From an uncultured Senegalimassilia sp. (GTDB lineage: Bacteria; Actinomycetota; Coriobacteriia; Coriobacteriales; Eggerthellaceae): 25,280 bases of DNA. The position numbers and the translations under genes are program-made. The notes under the pieces were generated by a model that saw only the letters and a list, made by a program, of their open reading frames with translations, ran no database searches and was not told the DNA's origin. The stretch is taken from contig CAKUJT010000028.1 in NCBI GenBank assembly GCA_934661765.1, forward strand, positions 1 through 25,280, in the 5' to 3' direction. Of the stretch, positions 1 to 6,338 are shown piece after piece (the stretch's first letter is position 1; the number at the start of each line of letters is the position of its first letter).

Positions 1-476
1 GAGACGGTGACCGTGTCGCCGACGGTGGCGACTGGCTTGTCCACGGAGCCGGAGACGAACCTGGGCGGGTTGGGGTCGTCGGCCTGCGTGCCCACCACCT
101 CGAAGGTGAGCGCGGACAGGTCGGCGGTGGCCACGCCCGAGAGCCCCCTGTTTGCCGCGTAGGTCGCGTCGTAGATCGTGCTGACCCAGCCGCCCTTGTC
201 GGTGACGCCCAGGGCCACGACCCAGCGCTTGCCGGGCGGGGTCGACGAGTTGACGTCGAACCGCCAGGAGGACGAGGTGTCGTACGACGAGGCGGACCAG
301 GCGCCCACGGCGCTGTCGTCGGGCTTCTCGTCCCTCGGGTCCGTCATGGAGACCATGGGGCTGACGCTCGCCACGCCCTCGGCGTCGGCGATGTCGTAGG
401 AGACGGTGACCGTGTCGCCGACGGTGGCGACTGGCTTGTCCACGGAGCCGGAGACGAACCTGGGCGGGTTGGGGTC
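1..476 (-). repeat. Pair of identical 77-bp direct repeats, period 399 bp
   Basis: Bases 1-77 and 400-476 are identical at the DNA level. The offset of 399 bp is a multiple of three, so it corresponds to a 133-residue protein repeat inside the surface-protein gene. Only the left end of the second unit is visible, so the array probably continues outside the window. Confidence 0.9.
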
Positions 477-566
477 TGACCAGTATGATTCCGCCAGAGC
501 GAACGAGGGCATGAGCCCCATCACCAGAACCATCGAACAAAGTCCCGAGATTAATCGCTTATTCAT
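1..566 (-). CDS. Secreted repeat-containing surface protein, N-terminal part (runs off left edge)
   Basis: The minus strand is open from ATG at 566 to the edge, giving 188 complete codons and no stop. The first 25 or so residues form a Sec signal peptide: MNKR, a hydrophobic core (LISGLCSMVLVMGLMPSF), then ALA as a likely cleavage site before ESYW. The mature part is rich in Thr, Val, Ser and Asp, with a 133-residue unit starting DPNPPRFVSGS; a second copy begins before the edge. The composition suggests an Ig-like beta-sandwich repeat as in adhesins, but I do not recognise a named family. The start is supported by an AAAGGG ribosome site five bases upstream. The product is probably exported and may be wall-anchored, but the C-terminus is not visible. 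The gene lies downstream of the recombinase gene in the same orientation. Confidence 0.8.
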   Translation of the reverse strand, partial: MNKRLISGLCSMVLVMGLMPSFALAESYWSDPNPPRFVSGSVDKPVATVGDTVTVSYDIADAEGVASVSPMVSMTDPRDEKPDDSAVGAWSASSYDTSSSWRFDVNSSTPPGKRWVVALGVTDKGGWVSTIYDATYAANRGLSGVATADLSALTFEVVGTQADDPNPPRFVSGSVDKPVATVGDTVTV

Positions 567-952
567 ATGCGCCCTTTCCCATAAGCCCCTTTTGCTTCAA
601 TTGTAACGTCTAGCGAACTCAGTTGGCATTTGCTGACAGCTATTATTTGGCAAAAGGTATAGCAAGGAGAAACGTAGTCCGGAGAAGAACTCGTGGTTGC
701 TGCGCAGATCTTCGGTTGCAGCTATGCGACTGACGCAATCGCAGCAACGTTAGCGTCACCCCCCGGGACCCGGCAAAGCCGGGCCAAAGCGCATGACGCA
801 ACGCGCAATATCCAGCGCTTACGCCCAAAGCATTCCGCAATGGAAGACGAAATATCATCAAAGAAACGAGCAAGGGAACAAGACTAAACAGCTGCCGAAC
901 TCGTTAACGCTTGCAGCTACACCAACCTTCCGCTTAACTGACCCGCTCTTCG
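567..952. other. Intergenic stretch without a recognisable gene
   Basis: Several short open frames exist on both strands, but none has a ribosome site, a coherent composition or a recognisable motif. Visible structure is a GC hairpin at 769-783 (CCCGGC-AAA-GCCGGG) and nine-base inverted arms at 696-704 and 740-748 (GTTGCTGCG/CGCAGCAAC). A seven-base inverted repeat at 936-942/952-958 overlaps the recombinase stop codon but is not followed by a T run. The base composition is lower in GC than the Tad operon. Confidence 0.6.
600..628 (-). promoter_or_regulatory. Possible promoter of the surface-protein gene
   Basis: Read on the minus strand, TACAAT (600-605) is a good -10 box. The hexamer 17 bases upstream (TGCCAA) is a poor -35 match. 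The spacing to the start codon at 566 is reasonable. This is a guess from two short motifs. Confidence 0.25.
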
Positions 953-1516
953 TCAGTTCGAGATCCCCTTTTCGGCCTTAACATAGTTGTAGACCGTAGC
1001 CCGCGAAATATTGCAAAGAGCAGCGATTTCGCTTGCTGCATACTCGCCGCTGTTCCACATCTTTGCCACGAGCTTCACCTTCTCGGGATCCGCCTTGGGC
1101 CTACCTCCGGTTCTTCCGCGGCGCCTAGCCGCAGCAAGACCATCCTTAGTCCTCTCAGAGATTAAGTCGCGCTCAAACTCAGAAAAGGCGGCAATAACGG
1201 TGAAGAAGAACCGCCCTTGGGCCGTCGTAGTGTCAATGCCCTCGCCAAGGCTCACGAAGTCGATGCCCTTCTTATGAAACAACTCGGAAAGCTCAATAAG
1301 GTTCTTTGTTGATCTGCCAATCCTGTCGAGCTTCTGAACGACTATGCAATCTCCGCTCCTAGCAAACAAAAGCATGTCGTCCAAACCAGGCCTACTGGCC
1401 TTGGAGCCGGAGGCCTTATCGGAGAAAACCCTCTCGCAACCATATTTTTCAAGAGCGTCAATTTGACGATCGAGGCATTGCTCCTCAGTCGATACGCGGG
1501 CATAGCCGATTTTCAT
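953..1516 (-). CDS. Small serine recombinase (DNA invertase/resolvase, Hin/Pin type)
   Basis: This 187-residue protein has the full layout of a small serine recombinase. The N-terminal catalytic domain starts MKIGYARVSTEEQ with the nucleophile serine in YARVST. It continues with the conserved QKLDRIGRSTKNL segment and the ERDLISERTKDGL dimer helix. The C-terminal Hin-type helix-turn-helix covers roughly residues 145-180 (ASEIAALCNISRATVYNYV). Such enzymes make double-strand breaks at short inverted or direct sites and invert or resolve the DNA between them. I chose ATG 1516 because AGGCGG lies five bases upstream; a GTG at 1522 is also possible. Nothing looks truncated. Whether it acts as an invertase or a resolvase cannot be told from the protein alone. 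Confidence 0.93.
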   Translation of the reverse strand: MKIGYARVSTEEQCLDRQIDALEKYGCERVFSDKASGSKASRPGLDDMLLFARSGDCIVVQKLDRIGRSTKNLIELSELFHKKGIDFVSLGEGIDTTTAQGRFFFTVIAAFSEFERDLISERTKDGLAAARRRGRTGGRPKADPEKVKLVAKMWNSGEYAASEIAALCNISRATVYNYVKAEKGISN

Positions 1517-1550
1517 TTTCACCGCCTAAAAAACGTTACTGCAGCCATAA

Positions 1551-1654
1551 TTAGACACGGGTCAAAGTATACGAGTTATTAGACGAGTTTGCCTGGTGCT
1601 ACGATTCGAAATAGAAGTCATTAGCCTCATCTAAATAACGGCCGTTTCTTAGAC
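1551..1654. promoter_or_regulatory. Repeated TTAGAC motifs and imperfect inverted repeat upstream of the recombinase
   Basis: TTAGAC occurs at 1551-1556, 1579-1584 and 1649-1654. Bases 1575-1587 (GTTATTAGACGAG) and the complement of 1626-1639 (GTTATTTAGATGAG) form an imperfect inverted repeat. Clustered short motifs next to a serine recombinase gene are typical of its crossover, accessory or operator sites, so this may be the enzyme's own binding region. The functional role is inferred. Confidence 0.4.
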
Positions 1655-1667
1655 GGTGAGTTGAGGA

Positions 1668-1703
1668 TCGGGGTCAGGGGCTGGCCTCGGGGTCAGGGGC
1701 TGG
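1668..1703. repeat. Two tandem 17-bp repeats, 19-bp period
   Basis: TCGGGGTCAGGGGCTGG occurs at 1668-1684 and again, unchanged, at 1687-1703. An A/T-rich stretch follows (about 1705-1740). The role is unknown; it could be a protein-binding direct repeat or the edge of a mobile element. Confidence 0.75.
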
Positions 1704-1740
1704 GTAAAAGATTTTAAAAAGGATTAAAAACATTGATAAA

Positions 1741-2340
1741 AGATCAACTCGGTGGAAAACCGCCGCGGGATGGCGATGCTGCCGGTTGTAGGCATGGTAA
1801 TCCCTCCCCCCCCCCGCATAATCAGTTTAATCACCTCACCCGCCCCTTGGTGACCCTGCTGAAACCCGGTTTCTCCTGCCGATTGCATATCGGTCCTTAC
1901 GGTGTCTCGCCGGAACAGGGCTGTTCATGCTCCTCGGGTGTCCATCACATGCAAATGCTCCATGCCCACTCCTCTTTAGCGCCGAGAAGGAAGCGCTTGC
2001 GATTGCCCGGTGGATCCCCGGTCGGGTTCTCCCAACCAGGCCTGAAACTAGCGGTTCCCCGTTTTCCAGGCCCAGAAGGGAGCTGCGTCCCGGGGTCGGG
2101 CGCGCTCGCAACTGCGCTCGTGCTTGCGCACGATACCTGATTCATCGGCTCCTACTTTGGTTCAGGCACAAACCAGCACTTCTTCCCCGCGGTCGTGAGC
2201 TCCCGCGGCCTGATTGGGTCAAAATCCAGGCCGCATTAAGGCGGGGCAGGCATAGATAGAAATGCAAAGAAACTGCGCATAGCTATGCGCGGGAACCCGA
2301 ATGAATCGCAGAGGTAGCGAAACCGCTGCGATTTGGGCTA
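1741..2340. other. Hairpin-rich DNA without a convincing gene; possible structured RNA or intron remnant
   Basis: Short open frames here have proline/arginine-rich, low-information translations and lack ribosome sites. What stands out is a density of compact perfect stems: 1750-1765 (CGGTGG-AAAA-CCGCCG with one G-U pair), 1861-1873 (GAAACC-C-GGTTTC), 1879-1893 (CCGAT-5 nt-ATCGG), 2119-2132 (CGTGC/GCACG, loop GCAA on the minus strand, a GNRA tetraloop), 2158-2175 (TGGTT/AACCA) and 2275-2290. A run of ten C lies at 1806-1815. GNRA loops and dense stems are common in large ribozymes such as group II introns. I see no reverse transcriptase and no domain V, so this is at most a fragment. The identity is inference. 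Confidence 0.35.
2275..2333. repeat. Perfect 16-bp palindrome and adjacent 8-bp inverted repeat
   Basis: GCGCATAGCTATGCGC at 2275-2290 is a perfect palindrome. AATCGCAG at 2304-2311 pairs with CTGCGATT at 2326-2333 around a 14-base loop. Both lie between the truncated cpaF copy and the accessory DNA. They may be operator or recombination sites. Confidence 0.7.
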
Positions 2341-2621
2341 TACTAAGCAACGTGATTGGGGCGCTTAGTGCAGCCCTTGAGGGGTCGCCAGCGCCAACTG
2401 ACGGCCTCTCTTTTTTATTCGGAACGGCCTCCCGCTCCCTCCTTTCATCAAACGGAAGGCTCAGGTCGCCGAACGGGAAGCCAACGGGAATAATCCGCAT
2501 TTCTTTCCGTAACCGACTTTTCAGGAAGGAATCGATGGAAAACAGCGAGAAAGCGTTTTTCCAGATCAAAAGGCATTCAGATTACCTGATGCCACTCTCC
2601 TTTTCCTATCGAATACCAGTG
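2334..2621. other. Intergenic DNA at the cpaF2 breakpoint
   Basis: No gene is recognised. A minus-strand open frame (116 codons, roughly 2219-2569) has no detectable family motif. This stretch directly abuts the point where the second CpaF gene loses homology (about 2630), so it contains one end of whatever DNA was inserted or left by a deletion. Confidence 0.5.
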
Positions 2622-3548
2622 CTAGATTTGCATCGCCTGCAGCATCTCGTAAGCCTCCGCTCCGCGGCATTCGCCCACGATGATGCGATCGGGGCGCCGG
2701 CGCAGCGAGAGCGCCACCAGCTCGCGCATCCCGACGGCCCCTTCGCCTTCGGTGTTCGCCTCACGCGTCTGCATCCGCTCGACGTGGGCGGCACGCAGCC
2801 GCAGCTCAGGCGTATCCTCGATGGTCAAGACGCGCTCGTCGTCGGGAATGAACCCGGAAAGCGCGCCAAGCATGGTCGTCTTTCCCGAGCCGGTGCCTCC
2901 GGATATGATCACGGGGCACCGGGCACGAACCGCCGAGCCTAGAAACTCCGCCATCACGGGACTGAGGGCGCCTCGCGCCGTCAGATCCTCGATGCTCATG
3001 ACGTCATCGCCAAACAGGCGAAGGTTGAGCGCGGGACCGTCCGGGGCAAGCGGAGGCACGATATAAGTCGCTCGCGCCTTGCCGCCCGGCAGCATGGCGC
3101 AGCCCATGGCATGCGCCTCGTCGCAGCGCATGCCCGCCTGCTCGGCGATCTTGTCGATGATGCGGCGGAGATGGTCGGCGTCGTCGAACCGAACGTACGG
3201 GCACGGCTCCAATCGCCCTGCGCGCTCCACGAACACATGCGGCTCCAAAAACCTTGCAACCCCGGCATCCATCGCCACGCCGCCGCCGTTGACGATGATC
3301 TCGGTGATCCCGGGGTCCTCCAGCAGCCCCTGCAATGGGCCGTAGCGAAGGAAATCGTCGCCGACCGAACGGCACAAGCGGGCGACGTCGGGCTCCGCAA
3401 GGCCCAGGTTCCACGCCCGCACGGCCTCTTGCACAAGCGACTGGATGGCAGATTCCACCTCCACAGGATCGAAATCCCCCTGCAACCTTGTCGCAAGGCC
3501 TTCGCGAACCGCCCGCTTCAGGGAAAGCTCGGTCCCCCTATCCATCAT
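2622..3548 (-). pseudogene. Second CpaF/TadA pilus ATPase, C-terminally truncated (CpaF2)
   Basis: CpaF/TadA are hexameric secretion ATPases that power Flp pilus assembly. This 308-residue copy keeps the N-terminal signature ITEIIVNG (residues 81-88), IVPPLAPDGP (163-172), Walker A GGTGSGKT (217-224), the Asp box TIEDTPEL (242-249) and the Walker B/GECRGAE segment (about 287-298). It then reads EMLQAM and stops after two foreign residues (QI). The complete copy at 14080-15261 continues at that point with NTGHDGSLTTLHANSP and about 129 residues in all, including the histidine box needed for catalysis. The start ATG 3548 overlaps the upstream CpaB2 gene by 11 bp, and AGGAGG lies 11 bases before it. 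It is probably inactive as a motor, although a dominant-negative or regulatory role cannot be excluded. The missing end is not found elsewhere in the window. Confidence 0.85.
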
Positions 3549-4395
3549 GCTCGACCATACCTCCTGACAACATGCCGCCCGCGACGAGCTGGACGCTGAT
3601 GGTGCCCGATGCCTGCGCGCAACGAACGGCGTCCGCCTGCTCCGGCGTCAACTCCAACGTGATGGCGCTGTACGCCGCGCCCTCGCCGGCGCCGTCGCCG
3701 CCCACCGACATCACCCGCGCCGAAGCGCAAAGCTCGTCCAAGCTGACCGCGCCGCCGGCGGCCTCGGCGACGCACACCACGCGAACCTCGTCGAACGGCT
3801 GGACCTGCCCGGCCACGCCCGTCTCGTCGTTGACCGACAGGGACACCGCCTCCATCCCCGCGGCAAGCTGCGCGGCCAACCTGCCATCCGCCGCGCTGCC
3901 GGCGATCATCTGGGGCGATAGCTGCGTGTTCGCGGGAATGGCCACCAATGCCCTGGCGCCCGCCACGCCACCCGCGCCGTCAAGGGCGTCGGCGCCGAGC
4001 GCATCATCTTGACGGAAGGCCTGGGGAACCTCCACAAGCTGCACCGCATCCGCGCCGAACGGATCGCCGGCGGCGACGTCGCGCGTGGTGACGACCACGC
4101 TGCGAGCACCCTTCGTCGCTTGATCGACCGCCGCATGGGATGCCCCCGCCTGCCACAACCCGTACCCCACCGCCACGACCGCAACGGCCACCGCCGCCGC
4201 GGTCACCGCCGACATCTGCTTGAAACGCGCAGCTGCGGAATCCATCGAGCGGACGGCGTCGTCGATCGAGCGCTGCTCGCCCTCGTCCGCCTGCCCGGCC
4301 GCCCTTCCATACGCCGCCCCCGAACGCCCGCCGGAGCGCAACCGCCCCGACAGCGTCTGCCGCGAGGCGCGCGCCGTGTTCCTTCCGACCGACAT
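3538..4395 (-). CDS. Second CpaB/RcpC-like SAF-domain pilus protein (CpaB2)
   Basis: This 285-residue protein has a charged cytoplasmic N-terminus, one membrane helix at about 62-81 (SAVTAAAVAVAVVAVGYGL) and a SAF-type domain from about residue 99 (VVVTTRDVAAGDPFGADAVQ). A second beta-rich half follows, with a typical LELTPEQADAV segment. CpaB/RcpC proteins are envelope components of Tad systems. It lies between tadG2 and cpaF2, the usual neighbourhood. ATG 4395 is chosen because an AAAGGGGGA ribosome site precedes it by about six bases. The N-terminal extension of about 60 residues is longer than in CpaB1. Assignment to the family is solid; the exact role in a secretin-less organism is unknown. 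Confidence 0.78.
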   Translation of the reverse strand: MSVGRNTARASRQTLSGRLRSGGRSGAAYGRAAGQADEGEQRSIDDAVRSMDSAAARFKQMSAVTAAAVAVAVVAVGYGLWQAGASHAAVDQATKGARSVVVTTRDVAAGDPFGADAVQLVEVPQAFRQDDALGADALDGAGGVAGARALVAIPANTQLSPQMIAGSAADGRLAAQLAAGMEAVSLSVNDETGVAGQVQPFDEVRVVCVAEAAGGAVSLDELCASARVMSVGGDGAGEGAAYSAITLELTPEQADAVRCAQASGTISVQLVAGGMLSGGMVEHDG

Positions 4396-4411
4396 GGTCG
4401 TCCCCCTTTCG

Positions 4412-4999
4412 CTATCCACCTAAACGGACCTGAGCCTCCTCGGCTATCTCCCGAGGGAACCCCTCAAGCGCGCTTATCGCCGAGAACCGCCCCTGACCTG
4501 CGCCGCAACCATCGCCGAAACGATGCACGCCGCATATGCGGGCATCAGGCCGCCAAACTTTCTGCGCCGCATACGGGCGCGCGCTGAACACCCGGCTCGA
4601 AGCCACCTTCGCATCGGGGGCGGAGCTTACGGCAAACGGAAGGGCTTTCGCCTCCTCCACCTGCATGCCCACCACCCAGATCCGCTCGCTTTCGGCGACC
4701 GCCCGAGCAGGCGCCTCGTAGAACCACACGCTTACCGCCCCTTCCACCCCTTGCGCCCTGACTTGATCCACGATCAGATCGGCAAGGACGGCGCCTGCAT
4801 CGTCGCCGTATTTCGCGGAGGCTGCTTGGCCGGCATCCATGCACGCCGACCTGGCGGCATCCAAGGCCTGCTCCTGGCGGGCCTTTGCGCCGTAGAGCAC
4901 GGCGCAATCCGCCAAAAAACCGAGCATCATCACCAACACCAGGCACAACGCCACGGCAAGCGGCGCCACGTTTCCCTTCTCCCCTCGATATCGGCTCAT
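4412..4999 (-). CDS. TadG-like pilus-associated membrane protein (short)
   Basis: The protein has 195 residues. The start MSRYRGEKGNVAPLAVALCLVLVMMLGFLADCAVLYGAK shows a basic N-terminus, then GNVAPL and a hydrophobic helix, the usual opening of TadG/Flp pilus-assembly proteins. QEQALDAARSACMDAG follows, as in the DAAALAAA region of the family. The rest is a probable extracytoplasmic domain with several cysteines. ATG 4999 overlaps the stop of the upstream TadE gene (ATGA), and GGAGG lies ten bases upstream. It belongs to the second half of the Tad array. Confidence 0.72.
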   Translation of the reverse strand: MSRYRGEKGNVAPLAVALCLVLVMMLGFLADCAVLYGAKARQEQALDAARSACMDAGQAASAKYGDDAGAVLADLIVDQVRAQGVEGAVSVWFYEAPARAVAESERIWVVGMQVEEAKALPFAVSSAPDAKVASSRVFSARPYAAQKVWRPDARICGVHRFGDGCGAGQGRFSAISALEGFPREIAEEAQVRLGG

Positions 5000-5454
5000 G
5001 CGAGGCTCACCTCCGTCACCCGCTCGTCGACCACCGCGCACGCGACGTGACGCGACAGCCGCCCGCCATCGCGAAACCCGGACAGCGATATCGGCGCCTT
5101 ATAGGACACGTCGTAGGAAACGGAGGTGAGGGCCGTGCGGCTTGAGACGCCGCTTGCGGAAAACGCATCCACGCGCGCGTTCGATTCCATCCGCACCCCC
5201 GACACCGTCAAATCGCGACGATGCAGCTGCGCGGACTCATCGAGGATCTGCTCGGCGACGAACGACTCCTTGTCCGATGCCGTCCTCAGGCCCGACACGT
5301 CGATGCGCATGCACGCCTGAGTAAGCTCGGAGGACAGCATAATGGCCGCCGCGTTCATCATGGCCGCCTGCATGATGCCGAACGCCACGATGATGAGCAG
5401 CACCGCGGCGAAGGAGAATTGCACGCTCTCGCTCCCCCGTTCATCGACGACCAT
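4996..5454 (-). CDS. TadE-like pseudopilin
   Basis: The protein has 152 residues. MVVDERGSESVQFSFAAVLLI has the class III pilin-like pattern G-S-E-S-V-Q-F followed by a hydrophobic helix (about residues 13-36), as in TadE/TadF minor pilins processed by the Tad prepilin peptidase. The remainder is a small exported domain. ATG 5454 has GGAGG six bases upstream. The gene overlaps both neighbours: 14 bp with the preceding TadE-like gene and an ATGA junction with tadG2. Confidence 0.75.
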   Translation of the reverse strand: MVVDERGSESVQFSFAAVLLIIVAFGIMQAAMMNAAAIMLSSELTQACMRIDVSGLRTASDKESFVAEQILDESAQLHRRDLTVSGVRMESNARVDAFSASGVSSRTALTSVSYDVSYKAPISLSGFRDGGRLSRHVACAVVDERVTEVSLA

Positions 5455-5926
5455 GCCCCACCTCCGTATCCGCATCCACCGAAACCGTCCTGCTCGCCGT
5501 CGCCGACAGCTGCAGCCCGTCGGCCGAGCCCGCCGCGGAGAGCACCGCCTCGCCGACAGGCGTCAAGCATCGGGCGTTCACGCGCATCCTCACGTCCACC
5601 TGCCGGTAAGCGAACCCGACCGGCCGCGCTTCGAAGCGATCTGCCTGCGGGTCGAACGTCTTGCGCTCGACCTCCTTCGTCCGCACGGGCGAGCAGTCGA
5701 CTTCGATCGAACAGGAAAGACCCTCGCCTGCAAGCCCGGGAGCCTGCTCGAGCGCCGCCGAAAGAGCGGACGCCCCGTCCGGGTCCTTGCCCCCTTGCGC
5801 GACCCGCTGAGCCGCATAGCGGCAGGCGGCCTGGGCCGCGACATCCGCTTCCATCCCCAGATATGCCGCCCTTCCGATATCCGCGACGGCGCACAGCAGA
5901 CCCATCAGCAAGGGCAGCGCCATCAC
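5441..5926 (-). CDS. TadE-like pseudopilin with no clear start codon
   Basis: The frame encodes DGASAVTFVMALPLLMGLLCAVADIGRA, a clear TadE-type N-terminal helix, followed by a small domain ending at 5441. No ATG, GTG or TTG occurs in frame between the stop of the preceding pilin gene (5989-5991) and GTG 5926/ATG 5923. Starting there would cut into the helix motif (FVM). The frame stays open further upstream, to an ATG at 6278 and beyond, but that would overlap the whole Flp-like gene in another frame. Possible explanations are a non-canonical start, a frameshift in the sequence, or a decaying gene. The coordinates give the shortest version; homology extends to about 5955. Confidence 0.6.
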   Translation of the reverse strand: MMALPLLMGLLCAVADIGRAAYLGMEADVAAQAACRYAAQRVAQGGKDPDGASALSAALEQAPGLAGEGLSCSIEVDCSPVRTKEVERKTFDPQADRFEARPVGFAYRQVDVRMRVNARCLTPVGEAVLSAAGSADGLQLSATASRTVSVDADTEVGHGRR

Positions 5927-5988
5927 GAACGTGACGGCGCTCGCCCCATCGACCCGCGCCCGGCTGCCGGCCGGGCGCGCAAGCGCGG

Positions 5989-6243
5989 CTACCTGCTTCC
6001 CACCGCGCCGCTCGTCACGCTCTTGAACATGTTCGTGACCGAGTTGCCGGCGGACGTGATCGCCGTGTTGACCTGCGTCTGCAAAATCATGAGCGCCGCT
6101 CCCAAGCCCACGGCGAAGCCGAGCGCGATGACCACCTGCACGATTTCCGATCCGCCATCCTCCTCGCCGCGATACGCCAGGGCGCGTGCCTTGTCCGCAA
6201 AGCCCTTCAAGCCGATGCCGTTCGTGTTCACGTTCATACCCAT
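5989..6243 (-). CDS. Second, divergent Flp-like pilin
   Basis: The protein has 84 residues. A short hydrophilic leader (GMNVNTNGIGLKGFADKARA, then LAYRGEEDG) leads to GSEIVQVVIALGFAVGLGAA, the hydrophobic pilin helix (about residues 33-55). A short polar tail (NTAITSAGNSVTNMFKSV) follows. Flp pilins have G-x4-E-Y; here a glutamate follows the glycine but the tyrosine is absent, so the cleavage site is atypical. ATG 6243 has GGAAGG seven bases upstream; a TTG at 6249 and an ATG at 6237 are alternatives. It sits directly downstream of the prepilin peptidase gene, which supports a pilin role. Confidence 0.65.
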   Translation of the reverse strand: MGMNVNTNGIGLKGFADKARALAYRGEEDGGSEIVQVVIALGFAVGLGAALMILQTQVNTAITSAGNSVTNMFKSVTSGAVGSR

Positions 6244-6338
6244 ATCCAAACCTTCCCATTCGCTGCCTTTTCCTTGTCATCGAATCGAACCGACGCCGAA
6301 CCAGCCCAAGGGCACCACCTCCTTTCCAGACCCCGTCC
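6244..6338 (-). other. Gap between peptidase and Flp2 with an orphan strong ribosome site
   Basis: This is one of the few non-overlapping junctions in the array. On the minus strand, AAAGGAGGTGGTGCC (6312-6326) is a near-perfect ribosome site, but the only start within reach is TTG 6309. It opens a ten-codon frame (LGWFGVGSIR) ending at 6277. It may be a leader peptide, or the remains of a lost gene start. Confidence 0.4.

Noticed and set aside
643..873. Minus-strand open frame of 76 codons
   Set aside because: No ribosome site, arginine/leucine-rich translation without a motif, and it spans a GC hairpin. Treated as non-coding.
1668..1703. Possible CRISPR-like repeats
   Set aside because: Only two copies with a two-base spacer; no array, no cas genes.
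1733..2140. Plus-strand open frame of 135 codons and overlapping minus-strand frames
   Set aside because: Translations are proline/glycine/arginine-rich with no family features, and the DNA is full of perfect hairpins, which fits RNA structure better than coding.
2219..2569. Minus-strand open frame of 116 codons
   Set aside because: No ribosome site or recognisable domain; it lies in the breakpoint region.
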